The notes beneath the pieces were generated by a model. The model had not been told where the DNA came from. It did no database searches and was given only the letters and a program-made list of their open reading frames with translations. A DNA stretch of 64,000 bases, taken from Flaccisagitta enflata. Its lineage: Eukaryota > Chaetognatha > Sagittoidea > Aphragmophora. The position numbers were made by a program, and so were the translations under genes. Every line of letters starts with the position of its first letter. Within the stretch, counting starts at the first letter, position 1. This document shows positions 41,334-52,144 of the stretch, piece after piece. Location of the stretch: positions 48,608,001 through 48,672,000 of the forward strand of contig OZ231126.1 of NCBI GenBank assembly GCA_965153355.1. Direction: 5' to 3'.

Positions 41334-41897
41334 CAGTAGATCTCGTCTTAACTTGAGATAACGGGGGCAGGCATTATGGAAGAACAAATGAAGCTAAAAA
41401 GCTGATAAAGTCTGATATTGAACTTTAAATTATAAAAGAATAATTTATTCCCCATGACACTTGGTTGCCATGAGAATACATTTCGATGTATTCTCATTAA
41501 AATATCAACATTTTGAGAGAGTTCTAGGGAACATTGCTGAAAATCAAAATTATTACAATTTTCCCACAATATGTTTAGTAAGAATATCGCTCGTTTGGCC
41601 GTTGCTAGGGAGCGTATCCATGTTTGACAACCCCTAGCAACCACTAGACTAGCAACATTCTTACAGAACATACTGTAGGAAAGCTGTAGCAATTGATTTT
41701 AAGCAATGTTCCCTTTAAAAATTTCTCAAAATGTTGATATTCTAGCGAAAATACATGGAAATGCGCTTCCATGGCAACCATCTATCATAGGCATCATAGG
41801 CATCATTTTAACAATCTATGTTCCAAATATCAATCCTTTTTATTTGTTTTCCTACAATGCTCGCCCCCGTTATCTCAAGTCTAGACGAGATCTACTG
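41334..41897. mobile_element. TA-flanked MITE with CAGT ends
   Basis: The ends CAGTAGATCTCGTCTTAACT / inverse of CAGTAGATCTCGTCTAGACT continue through TGAGATAACGGGGGC. They are flanked by TA. 564 bases. The interior is itself partly palindromic (GGTTGCCATG..CATGGCAACC). Tc1/mariner-type inferred. Confidence 0.85.
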
Positions 41898-42582
41898 TAT
41901 GTAATAAAAAGACAGATGAAGAAATTTACAGAGAACTTTGAAGATCGCATTTTGAATAAGTATTTTTGGCATCGCACAAGCGCACTGTTGATTATCATTG
42001 CCAAGATGGCAAACCAAGAATTGTTTTACTAGTTATATTTGAATTGTCCAGACCAAGACCCAGACCAAGTAAGTACTGTTATACTAGTTTTAAATCGAAT
42101 TGTCCCTGGTTCACAAAAATTTACCCCGATTTGTTCTTAATCTCTCACTCTCTCTTTCATTCTCGTTCCCTCTCGTATAAAAACCGTCCTCGCTCCCGGG
42201 CTCTTTAGTTCAACCTTCGTCCGCGATAACTAGAAGATCACTTCTCTATGCAAGAAACCACCCAACAAACAGAAAAATTTCACACATAGCAAAAGAAATA
42301 CTGCAGCATAACTCCGTCCCACGAACAAAATTCATGTCCAAATTTTTCTTCTTCCTTTGGAACAACCACGATTGGTGCAAATGAAACAAGTTGCTTGCGC
42401 TGCAGAAAACGAGGCCCAATTGCTAAAATTGAACAACTCCGTTTCCGGTTAGTCTCGGTTTTAGGAGCTTAACAGGGGGTTTTAAGCACGAAAGTGCGAA
42501 TATGCGAATATGCAGTTGCAACTGTGTCACTTAGAAACTCGTGTTAATGCACGATTCTGATCCAATACAAAGCATTAAGATT
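41898..42582 (+). other. Intergenic stretch, nothing recognised
   Basis: No supported exon. Short pyrimidine-rich runs near 42130-42180. Confidence 0.4.
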
Positions 42583-43751
42583 GTCAGCGGTACCCGTGAC
42601 CTGTCTAAGTAGGTTGTGCTTAAAGTTGAGCAGGGCAGCGGACCCAAGGGGTCGATGACCTATGCTTTCACACGGGCAACTTCTCCTCTTCTGTCCCTCA
42701 CCCCCTCAAATCCCTGTCTTGAAGCCCAAATACCAGTCTCAAGGCTCAAATCCTAGCCTGGAGGCCCAGATCCCAGCCTGGAGGCCCAGATCCCAGCCTG
42801 GAGGCCCAGATCCCAGCCTGGAGGCCCAGATCCCAGCCTGGAGGCCCAGATCCCAGCCTGGAGGCCCAGATCCCAGCCTGGAGGCCCAGATCCCAGCCTG
42901 GAGGCCCAGATCCCAGCCTGGAGGCCCAGATCCCAGCCTGGAGGCCCAGATCCCAGCCTGGAGGCCCAGATCCCAGCCTGGAGGCCCAGATCCCAGCCTG
43001 GAGGCCCAGATCCCAGCCTGGAGGCCCAGATCCCAGCCTGGAGGCCCAGATCCCAGCCTGGAGGCCCAGATCCCAGCCTGGAGGCCCAGATCCCAGCCTG
43101 GAGGCCCAGATCCCAGCCTGGAGGCCCAGATCCCAGCCTGGAGGCCCAGATCCCAGCCTGGAGGCCCAGATCCCAGCCTGGAGGCCCAGATCCCAGCCTG
43201 CAGGCCCAGATCCCAGCCTGCAGGCCCAGATCCCAGCCTTCAGGCCCAAATCCCAGCCTTCAGGCCCAAATCCCAGCCTTCAGGCCCAAATCCCAGCCTT
43301 CAGGCCCAAATCCCAGCCTTCAGGCCCAAATCCCAGCCTTCAGGCCCAAATCCCAGCCTTCAGGCCCAAATCCCAGCCTTCAGGCCCAAATCCCAGCCTT
43401 CAGGCCCAAATACCAGCCTTCAGGCCCAAATACCAGCCTTCAGGCCCAAATACCAGCCTTCAGGCCCAAATACCAGCCTTCAGGCCCAAATACCAGCCTT
43501 CAGGCCCAAATACCAGCCTTCAGGCCCAATTCCCAGCCTTCAGGCCCAATTCCCAGCCTTCAGGCCCAATTCCCAGCCTTCAGGCCCAATTCCCAGCCTT
43601 CAGGCCCAAATCCCAGCCATGAGGAATTGGGCCTCAAAACAAAATTAGGCCTCAAAACTTGGATTAGAGGAGGGGGGGTACGTAGGAGGAGAAGGGGGAG
43701 AAATTTCCCCATGTGAAAGTATAGGTCATCGACCCCTTTGGGCCGCTGCCC
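42583..43751 (+). mobile_element. F1 foldback element, copy d, with a 45-unit array
   Basis: The left end is GTCAGCGGTACCCGTGACCT. The inner inverted pair GGGCAGCGGACCCAAGGGGT / inverse continues as CGATGACCTATGCTTTCACA. The core is about 45 units of exactly 20 bases, GAGGCCCAGATCCCAGCCTG type. Variants are strictly ordered along the array: GAG..CTG, then CAG..CTG, then CAGGCCCAAATCCCAGCCTT, then AAATACC, then AATTCCC. The 328-residue plus-strand frame is a by-product of the repeat. Confidence 0.85.
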
Positions 43752-43998
43752 AAAAAGGAATAGGTGGTCATCTATCGGGGAATTGGCCACAAATGTACAA
43801 CTTGTACACAGAGGATTTGTTTTCAACCATTTGTCCATTCATCCCCCCCCCCCACCACCTCTTCATTGATGCAAAAAACCACTGCGACCAACGCCACTGT
43901 ATAACTTAACCAAATAACCAGGGTTAAGGTTTCGCTGACCATGTACAATCAGAATTCATTAAAAATACCATCACATATAATTCTTTCCTTTTTTTCAG

Positions 43999-44057
43999 GA
44001 CTCCCAAGCTCTGGTAGAAAAACGAGAGTTGGTCGCATTTGGCACTTCCTTTTTATG
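43999..44057 (+). other. Candidate exon near the unknown gene
   Basis: A strong acceptor (TTCCTTTTTTTCAG) precedes DSQALVEKRELVAFGTSFL and TGA. In-frame joining to the exon at 44332 would need a donor inside it (TTG|GTCGCA). It could be a terminal exon of an alternative transcript. Unproven. Confidence 0.3.
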
Positions 44058-44331
44058 ACCTACATTCGGACCTACATCTTTGATTGAACTACCTCATAAG
44101 GCAAGTACGATACACATTTTAAGGTTGGTGCACAATGGCAATTGCCTCAGAGAAATGAACCATGGATTTGATGGGGTCTTCACGTCTCAGTCCTGGTTGC
44201 CATCTTAGAACTCTTTTGGCAATGACTAGATCTTCAATCACAGCAATGAGGCAAATCCTTGCAGTTTGATGACAACTAATGCTTAACTCGATGTAAGAGC
44301 AATTTCGAATCTCGACCTCATTTCAAAACAG

Positions 44332-46071
44332 GAGGCTGTTGCGAATAACTTTCTCAAAAATACGAATCTCCACTCGGTAGTCAAGAAGATGGGACGCACC
44401 AAGGTGGACGAAAAGACCGGGGTCAACTCACGAACAAGATCCGTCTCAAACTGCTCCAACCCCGGCAGCGGTAGGCGCGAAAGATGAAAAGTATCTCTTT
44501 AACACCTGTAACACAATTATTGAAAAAAGGTTTTGATGCTACCATATCTATACCAAGATAATTAGATTTGAAAGGATTTTATCATTTGCGAAGACATAAA
44601 AATACTTAATTTTGGTCATGAATTTCATTCGAAATGATACAGATTAAGTCGAGAAATGCCAAAAATTTGACAGCGTCCCCATACCCCAATGAAAACCGCT
44701 CCAAAATTATCAAAAAATACCTCTGATTTTCAAAAGCACTTCAATTGGGTCATGAATTTCAATCAAATTGAATAATGGCAAGCTGGTTTGTATCGAATAA
44801 AATGTTATGATTAAAAATTATATGTCGCGAACAATCACCATCCTGTATGGTGTAAGTGCTTGTAATTGAGGCCGTGTTAAACAATCAAAACTGACTCTTC
44901 ATATGTATTGACTTATATTTTGACCCTATCACAGGCCTGTATATAATTGAGTTTTCCCCTCCCCCTGGTGGGGGGGGGGGAAATCTAAGGGTCTGGAGAT
45001 GGGGAAGGAAATCTAAGAGGGAAAAAAGAGAAAAAAAAAATTGGGGGAAAAAGTAACTTTTGACATTACCAAATCATTAAACTAGTTAGTAAAACACAAT
45101 TTAACACTATGTAAACCTTAACTACACTGTTTTATAGCTTTATCGAGAAGAAAATCATAGATTTTAAAACGCAGCGCATCGCGTCGTGGGGAAGGAAATC
45201 AAAGGCGGGGGGGGGGGGGGGAATCAGAAGCGACTCAATTAAATACACCCCTGCCCTATCAGTGTATGAAGCAGATAAAAGCTGATTAAACGCAATCTTT
45301 ATGAAGTTTTTTCAATAATTGTGTTACAGGTGTTAATCGTGAGTACTAATATCTTGCTCATTGATTTTATGAGAGGGCCAGTCCGTTTGTAGAAAGGTCT
45401 GTACATCACTGTTATTTTTTATACTTTGGATGATGTGAAATTGACCAGAATAGTGATTTTTGAGCGTGCTGGCGCCCTGCCTAACCGCAAGTGACTGCTC
45501 ATTAGTCGTGTATGCGGCCTGAATTCCACCTGCTCAGACATAGGAACCGCCGAAACAAATGAAAATATAAGGGTTCCGACTGACAACCCGATTCAGTCAA
45601 AACAAGCCCAAGAGGGCAACAGTCGCGTGCGTCTGGAAATGACAAACAAGAGCAAAAACATGTTTAAATGTTAAGAATGTTAAAACATGTTAAAAATGTT
45701 AAAAAATGTTAAAAAAAGATTAAAATGTTAAAAAAATGTTAAAAATGTTTAAAAAAAATTTAACAATGTTAAAAAGGTTAAAAAAGGTAAAATGTTAAAA
45801 AGTGTCAAAAAGTGTTAAAAAATGTTAAAAACCGTCAAAAAACACGCGACTAATAGGATCAAATCACAATCTTTGAACAGGTGACGAATTATCTGGTCCG
45901 TTTAAGTCGTATGACTTCAAGCAGATGACCAATATGAAGCGGTCTGCTCAGGGCTGCTCATGGAAAGACAAATCGAGCGTCAAGAAGTCGCCCTCTAACG
46001 CATCTTCCTACGGCGCCTGGGGGTCAACTTTGAAGAATGAGGTCAACTTTAAACAGATGCACTGGTGTTGA
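44332..46071 (+). CDS. Unrecognised gene: two 3' exons
   Basis: Exon 44332-44470 has acceptor TTTCAAAACAG and donor GCG|GTAGGC. It reads EAVANNFLKNTNLHSVVKKM, GRTKVDEKTGVNSRTRSVSN and CSNPGS, ending with one base. Exon 45881-46071 has acceptor AATCTTTGAACAG. Its two bases complete a Gly codon, then DELSGPFKSYDFKQMTNMKR, SAQGCSWKDKSSVKKSPSNA, SSYGAWGSTLKNEVNFKQMH, WC and TGA at 46069-46071. Together they give 109 residues of a basic, Ser- and Lys-rich C-terminus. I recognise no family. The intron holds the nested transposons at 44503-45332 and an F2-like repeat. Upstream exons are not identified. The only support is the matched phase, the splice sites and long single-frame openness. Confidence 0.55.
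44503..45332. mobile_element. TTAA-flanked MITE (piggyBac type?) carrying a hAT insertion
   Basis: The ends CACCTGTAACACAATTATTG / inverse are flanked by TTAA at 44499-44502 and 45333-45336. TTAA duplication is the piggyBac signature; the inner sequence gives no transposase. The hAT-type element 44932-45253 is nested inside. The outer element starts 32 bases after a splice donor. Confidence 0.75.
44932..45253. mobile_element. hAT-type MITE, copy B
   Basis: The ends are CAGGCCTGTA / inverse CAGGGGTGTA, with a perfect 8-base duplication CCCTATCA at 44924-44931 and 45254-45261. It is homologous throughout to 27310-27589 (GTTAAGGTTTA.ATAGTGTTA, CCCCATCTCCAGACCCTT). It differs mainly in G/C homopolymer length. 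Confidence 0.92.
45594..45852. mobile_element. F2-like repeat with a TTAAAAATG array
   Basis: It is bounded by AGTCGCGTGCG (45621) and inverse CACGCGACTA (45843-45852). The core is about 20 imperfect units of AAAAATGTTA. This is the F2 end pair with a wholly different tandem core. Confidence 0.6.
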
Positions 46072-46122
46072 TATTATTTTGAGAGGGTTATTGATACCAT
46101 TTCTAAAACTTTTCCTTTCAAT

Positions 46123-46126
<4 letters not shown>

Positions 46127-46184
<58 letters not shown>
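46127..46184 (+). repeat. TC microsatellite
   Basis: Pure TC followed by T9; lies just 3' of the unknown gene's stop. Confidence 0.95.
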
Positions 46185-46193
<9 letters not shown>

Positions 46194-46415
46194 TCTTTCT
46201 CTCTATTTTTCTTTCTTGTACATAACTCAATTAAACAAATTATCAAGTTGCCTAGCTTGGCCTTTAGATGACCCCAGGAATAGAATCCAGTGCTATCAGA
46301 ATACTTACTCATGCTTGCCAGGCACATTTACACGCTTACTTGCCTAATCGGGAGCTAATTGTACTCGTTATTTGCAGTTCCATTTATCTTTTGTTTAAGA
46401 TACGTCAACACATTC

Positions 46416-46600
46416 TTAGTCGCGTGCTACGCGACTTCACACCCCGCTTTGTCCGTCCGCCCGCCCGTCTGTCGGTCATGTTTTACTCTTTATTTTTTTT
46501 ACCACATTGCTCCCGCCCAGAGCCAAAATAGTCTAGTGAACTCAAATATGGCCCCTGCCCACCCGCACGCGATTTGGGCAGCTGTGTATACGGCCTTGTT
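46416..46600 (+). mobile_element. F2 hairpin-ended repeat, copy i (complete)
   Basis: Hairpin TTAGTCGCGTGCTACGCGAC, CACCCCGCTTTGTCC, GTCCGCCCGCCCGTC, TGCTCCCGCCCAG, CCCCTGCCCACCCGCACGCG, ending GTGTATACGGCCTTGTT. Confidence 0.75.
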
Positions 46601-46604
46601 ATTC

Positions 46605-47155
46605 AAGAAGATCTGTCGAGCTGTCCGGGGGTCCGTCCATCCATCACGCCTTTTCCTAAATCACGCGGATGACACATGGAGCTTCCCAATAGGGTTTCAT
46701 TTCTAAACATTCACTATCGTCTCGTCTCATGCCTACTGCATCAGTTTGCTGTACCCTTTGTTTTTTTTTCATTACGTTACACGGAAGAAAAAAATATTCT
46801 TCATTAAGGCTATGCGGTCTTTTTGTTTTTAAGTATTTTTAAGCAAATTGAGAGCTAGGGCTAGGGATGGGGTTGCCGATGGGCTTGGGGTTAGTCCTAG
46901 AGCCAGCATTAGGGCTAGGGACAAGTCAGCTTAAATTGGTGTAAGAGAAGGGATGCAAAGGACGTCGTCCAACGTCTGTTTGTTAGACTTACCCCTCTCT
47001 AACTCTAAAAAAAAAAAAAAAAGAAAAAACATTTCAAGAAAAGAAAAAAAAAAGCTTAATTAGGGGAAGGAATTAGAGAGTAAGGTTTCTTTTCAAATAC
47101 GCTGTCACTACTAGTAAAAGAATGAAATATAAGATGGAAGCCAACTAGATAAATG
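46605..47155 (+). other. Intergenic stretch
   Basis: GGGCTAGGGA-like degenerate repeats at 46855-46920 and two A-rich runs. No gene. Confidence 0.4.
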
Positions 47156-47505
47156 ATAAACCCTGTCGGGCTTGAAGCTCTGTCGGACTTGAAACTGGTA
47201 GCCTAAAGCCCTTTGAGATTCAGCGCCATACGTTTATGGAGTGGGGCAGCAGGCCCAAAGCAGCAATTTCCTGTAGGATATCAGGGTATGCTCCACGACA
47301 ACATGAGGGGTTGTATCACAGTCATCAGATGACTGATTTCGGTCATATAAGGCGGAATGTAAGGTTGGGGGCAGATTTGAGGCCTCAAGAGCAGATTTTA
47401 GGCCTTGATTTGAGGTCGGGAGGGCTGATTTGAGATTTGGAGGGCTGATTTGAAGGCTGGAGGCCTGGAGGGCTGATCAGAAGTCCTGAGGGTAGATTTG
47501 AGTCA
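47156..47505 (+). mobile_element. F1-related repeat, diverged
   Basis: TGTCGGGCTTGAAGCTCTGT and GGGGCAGCAGGCCCAAAGCA head an imperfect array of GATTTGAGG..GGAGGGCT units. The same CTGTTGGGCTTGAAGCTCTG head occurs at 52886. Confidence 0.55.
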
Positions 47506-47590
47506 AAAAATAGAAAAAAAAACATAACATATGGTCTACAATTAGGTGGAAAAACATGAGTGTGAAAAAATGAAATTCATACATAGTGGG

Positions 47591-47700
47591 AAACAAGGCC
47601 TAGTATAGTAGGCCAATACGTGCGCCAAGTGGATTGTCAAGCGAATGCGTAACCGACCAACCGACGGACAGAGCCTCTTATTGACGTGCGTTGGCGCATG
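47591..47700 (-). mobile_element. F4/F2-type repeat, copy g
   Basis: On the minus strand: hairpin TGCGCCAACGCACG, TCAATAAGAGGCTCTGTCC, GTCGGTTGGTC, ending GGCCTTGTTT. A variant hairpin with the same flank. Confidence 0.6.
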
Positions 47701-47706
47701 TAAAAA

Positions 47707-48150
47707 CCAGTCATTCAAGGATCACATTTAATCAGCAGCACCCATTGCTATGATTAATAGCTGTTACAAAGTAATGGAGTGAGAGTAGAGCAACAACCGT
47801 ATAAGGACAGTGAGCTGGTGAACTTCTCGTTCTTGATGTTGATGTACAGAGAAGAGGAAGGGGAACCTGAAGAAGGCCTATTTTGTCTCAAGAGATGATT
47901 TTAGGCCTCAGTCAGTCAGTGGTATTTACTTAGGCCTCAGGCATAAGAGCTGATCTCAAGGCTGTGAAAACTGATTTCAGATCTGTAATGATTTCCGGCT
48001 GGAGAGCCCGTAGTTTTAGTGTTTTAGACCAAAATTCAGAGTATGGGGCTGAGAGAGCTGATCTCAGGGCTGTGAGCGTGGGTGTTCGGGGAGGAACGTC
48101 AGGGACGTCAGCCGACGTCCCTTTTTGTCGGACTTACACCCCTATCGGAC
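47707..48150 (+). mobile_element. F1-related repeat, second diverged subtype
   Basis: The left end GTCATTCAAGGATCACA..AATCAGCAGCACCCATTGC matches the F1 left flank at 57869. The core is GCTGATCTCAGGGCTGTGA-like units. The end is the hairpin GGGACGTCAGCCGACGTCCC followed by CGGACTTA repeats. Confidence 0.55.
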
Positions 48151-48180
48151 TTAAGCCCATGTAAAAAAAGATGGCAAAAA

Positions 48181-48685
48181 AGCTTCAAAATTACAGTCCC
48201 CGACTGGGGACTGTAATTTTTGAAGCTTTCTCGTCGCGTAAACGCGACTCGAAAAAATACACGACAAAAAAAAAAAAAATTCAAAGAAAAACAAATTTCA
48301 AAAAAAAAAATTTTAAAAAAAAAAAAAAAAAAAAAACAATTTAAAAAAAAAAAAATTCAAAAAAAAAGATTTCAAAAAAATTTCAAAAAAAAAAAAAATC
48401 AAAAATTTTTTTTTGAAAAAAAAATTGATGTCCATGATGGCATGCATACTTAAAAGTCCATGACGGCATACCTTAAAGTCCATGACGGCATACCTTAAAG
48501 TCCATGACGGCATACCTTAAAGTCCATGACGGCATACCTTAATGTCCATGACGGCATACCTTAATGTCCATGACGGCATACCTTAAAGTCCATGATGGCA
48601 TACCATAAAGTCCATGACGTCATACCTTGAACATTAAACACTGAAGTCCAAGAAGGCAAACCTTGGTCCTTGGAGTCCTTGACGG
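48181..48685 (+). mobile_element. Family F3 double-hairpin element with GATGGCATACC array
   Basis: Hairpin 1 is built from TTCAAAATTACAGTCCCC / GGGGACTGTAATTTTTGAA. Hairpin 2 is GTCGCGTAAACGCGAC. An A-rich stretch and then about ten 25-base units (AAAGTCCATGACGGCATACC) follow to 48685. The second full copy is at 56951-57395. Confidence 0.7.
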
Positions 48686-48787
48686 CAAACCTTTTTTTAG
48701 AGGAATGGCATGGGTTATTTTATGCAATATTAGCAATATCTGTTTTTAAAACAGTCCACGGGAAGAAAAAACACTTACTCTCACTCT

Positions 48788-48791
<4 letters not shown>

Positions 48792-48877
<86 letters not shown>
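48792..48877 (+). repeat. GT microsatellite
   Basis: Pure GT tract after CTCTCTCGT. Confidence 0.95.
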
Positions 48878-48879
<2 letters not shown>

Positions 48880-48889
48880 CCCACAACAG

Positions 48890-50510
48890 TAATATATTAC
48901 TACATAAATAAGTTTATATCTCATAAACCAGACTTCAGATTTAAATCGAATTTTGCAGGAGCTGTTTAATTGACATTATTTACCTGTTTACTAAGTTTTA
49001 AAAAAATTCATAAACTTTTACTACCCTTTGCCTATGAAAACTGCTTAAGTCCTAGTAACATAATACTACATAAATAAGCTAATATCTCATAAACCAGGCT
49101 TCAGATTTAATTCGAATTTTGCAGGGGTTGTTTATTTACTACCCTTTACTTGTATACCAAATTAGAAAAAATTTTCAAAAAAAAAATCTAAAAAAATTTT
49201 CAAAAAAATTTTCAAAAAAATTTTCAAAAAAATTTTCAAAGTTGATGACAACAGTCAAAGTTGATGACAATAGTTGAAAGTAATGACAGTAGTTGAAGGT
49301 GATGACAGTAGTTGAAGGTGATGACAATAGTTAAAGGTGATGACAATAGTTGAAGGTGATGACAGTAGCTGAAGATTATGAAAGTACTTGAAGATGATGA
49401 CATTAATTGACGATGATGACAATAGTTGAAGATGATGACAATAGTTGAAGATGATGACAGTAGTTGAAGATGATGATAGTAGTTGAAGAATGGAGATGAA
49501 TCTTGAAATCCATGGTGGCAAACCTTAAGAAAAATTAGAATGTACTGAATGAGCAAGTAAAAAAAAAATCATCAACTCCAATCCTTTATATAAATTGCCT
49601 AAGATATAGTAACATTACTGCATTACTACATAAATAAGCAAATATCTCATAAACCAGACCTCAGATTTAATTCGAATTTTGCAGGGGCTGTTCAATTGAA
49701 ATCCTTTACCTGTATACCAAATTAAAAAAAAATTCACACACCTTTACTACCCTTTACCTATGTAAACTGCCAAAGTCCTAGCAACATATTATTACATAAA
49801 TAAGCTAATATCTCATTAACCAGACCTCAGATTTAATTTAAATTTTGCAGGGGCTGTTCAATTGACATCCTTTACTTGTATACCAAATCAAAAAAAAATT
49901 CACACACCTTTACTACCCTTTGCCTATGTAAACTGCCTAAGTCCTAACAACATATTACTACATAGATAAGCTAATATCTCATTAACCAGACCTCAGACTT
50001 AATTCGAATTTTTCAGGGGCTGTTCAATTGACATCCTTTACTTGTATACCAAATGATAAAAAAATTCACATAGTTTTACTACCCTCTACCTATGTAAATC
50101 GCCTAAGTCCTAGTAACATATTACTAAATAAGTAGATAAGCTAATATCTCCTACACCAGACCTCAGATTTAATTCGAATCTTGCAGGGGTTGTTAATTTA
50201 GTACCCTTTACTTGTATACCAAATTAAAAAAAAATTCACATAGTTTTACTACCCTCTACCTATGTAAATTGCTTAAGTCCAGTAAAATATTACTACAAAA
50301 ATAATAGGCAAAGGGTAGTAAAAGTTTATGAATTTTTCTGAAAATTGGTACACAAGCTCCCATTGACATAAAAATAACACTGGTAAAGTTTCATGAACTT
50401 CTGAGGCCTGAATCAGAAGATATGAGAGGGTTTGACACAGAGGAACAGACAAACAGACTACGTATCACTGCTACTTCATAGTCACCGACGAAAACTGTTC
50501 GTCGGGGACA
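48890..50510 (+). repeat. Family F5: tandem units of about 180-190 bases ending in a hairpin
   Basis: The units contain TACTACATAAATAAGCTAAT, ATCTCATAAACCAGAC.TCAG, AATTCGAATTTTGCAGGGG and CTTTACTACCCTTTGCCTAT. Six to seven units run to about 50300. The last segment is inverted (ATAGGCAAAGGGTAGTAAAAG) and leads to the hairpin CCGACGAAAACTGTTCGTCGG at about 50486. At 49165-49500 the array is broken by TTTTCAAAAAAA runs and a 19-base array (GATGACAATAGTTGAAGGT). A shorter relative is at 52145-52735. Confidence 0.75.
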
Positions 50511-50570
50511 AAAAGAAAAAAAAAAAGCCAAAAAACTAAAGGCCACATCATGGTTACTAAAGTGAAAATA

Positions 50571-51355
50571 AACGCGGCTACTCGATCAGACCCGGTTACT
50601 CGATCAGACCCGGCTACTCGATCAGACCCGGCTACTCGATCAGACCCGGCTACTCGATCAGACCCGGCTACTCGATCAGACCCGGCTACTCGATCAGACC
50701 CGGCTACTCGATCAGACCCGGCTACTCGATCAGACCCGGCTACTCGATCACCCGGCACTGATCAGACCCGGCTACTCGATCAGACCTGGCTACTCGATCA
50801 GACCCGGCTACTCGATCAGACCGGCTACTTGATCAGACCGGCTACTCATCAGACCGGCCTCGATCAGACCCGGCTACTCGATCAGACCCGGCCACTGATC
50901 AGACCGCTACTCGATCAGACCCGCTACTCGATCAGACCAGCTACTGATCAGACCCGGCTACTCGGTCAGACCCGGCTATCGATCAGACCCGGCTACTCGA
51001 TCAGACCCGGCTACTCGATCAGACCCGGCTACTCGATCAGACCCGGCTACTTGATCAGACCCGGCTACTCGACCAGACCCGGCTACTCGATCAGACCGGC
51101 TTCGATCAGACCGGCTACTCGATCAGACAGCTACTCGATCAGACCCGCTACTCGATCAGACCCGGCTACTCGATCAGACCCGGCCACTCATCAGACCCGC
51201 ACTGACCCACCCGGCTACTGATCAGACCCGCTACTCATCAGACCCGGCTACTCGATCAGACCCGGCTACTCGATCAGACCCGGCTACTCGATCAGACCCG
51301 GCTACTCGATCAGACCCGGCTACTCGATCAGACCCGGCTACTCGATCAGACCCAG
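50571..51355 (+). repeat. 18-bp minisatellite
   Basis: About 43 units of TACTCGATCAGACCCGGC. The ends are homogeneous and the middle (50750-51240) carries many small deletions. The apparent Thr-Arg-Ser-Asp-Pro frame is a by-product of the 18-base period. Confidence 0.95.
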
Positions 51356-51960
51356 CTAACCTGGAAGTCCATGATGGCATACTTGGAAGTCCATGATGGC
51401 ATACCTGGAAGTCCATGATGGCATACCTGGAAGTCCATGATGGCATACCTGGAAGTCCATGATGGCATACCCGGAAGTCCATGATGGCATACCTACACAC
51501 GCACGTTGAATACAACGTGAAGATTACGGAAAAGGTATAGCACCCCCCCTTGCAGCTCATGTCGCCATAGCCACATGGTCGTGTATGGTATCATTCAATA
51601 TGTTATCTCAATACAATTTACGCCACCGAGGCGAATTTTGAATTTCGCCTCCGTTCAAGAGATATTCGCTCCAAAAGGCGAATTTTTTGACCTCCAAGGG
51701 GGTGTCCCCCGCCAAAGTTTGGGGTAGAATTTCTCAAGAACGTGAGCGAAATTCAAAAATCCCCTCGGTGGCGTAAATTGTATTGTGACAAGCTACAGAA
51801 TTATACCCCATATGACCCTGTAGAAGTTTTGTAATGAGCTGTAGGTAGGGATGCTAACCTTTTTTACGATTTTTGTTATCTTCACGTTGTATTACGCGAG
51901 GAAGTGTAGAAGTCCATGATGGCATACCTGGAAGTCCATGATGGCATACCTGGAAGTACA
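51356..51960 (+). repeat. GATGGCATACC minisatellite split by a foldback MITE
   Basis: Units of 23-25 bases (GGAAGTCCATGATGGCATAC) at 51356-51500 resume at 51905-51955 after the TA-flanked element 51513-51889. The F3 element heads seen elsewhere are absent here. Confidence 0.85.
51513..51889. mobile_element. Foldback MITE (family F7, copy a)
   Basis: The ends CAACGTGAAGATTACGG / inverse CAACGTGAAGATAACAA are flanked by TA. An inner inverted pair AATTTACGCCACCGAGGCGA / TCCCCTCGGTGGCGTAAATT makes the unit strongly self-complementary. Confidence 0.75.
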
Positions 51961-52144
51961 ACAATGAAAAATGATAACTACGAAAATAAATAAAAAGTTT
52001 AAAAAAAAAGTTTATAAAAAAAAATTTCAAAAAAAAAAAATTTTTTTTTCAAAAAAAAAAAAATCAAAAAAAATTTCCAAAAAAAATATTAAAAAAAATT
52101 TTTTTTCTGAAAAAAAAATCATTTTTCAAAAAAATTCGAAGTCC

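Noticed and set aside
42662-43648. 328-codon frame of a 20-residue repeat
   Set aside because: The 20-base unit inside the F1 element is open in all three frames over 60 bases. The frame starts and ends in the element's inverted repeats.
46855-46920. TTAGGG-like interstitial telomere sequence
   Set aside because: GGGCTAGGGA units are degenerate and few, with no run of the canonical hexamer.
48250-48430. Lys-rich 77-codon frame
   Set aside because: Poly-A with scattered T and C. Composition artefact.
50550-51221. 223-codon Thr-Arg-Ser-Asp-Pro repeat frame
   Set aside because: It follows from an 18-base minisatellite. Deletions in the middle shift the frame without any sign of selection.
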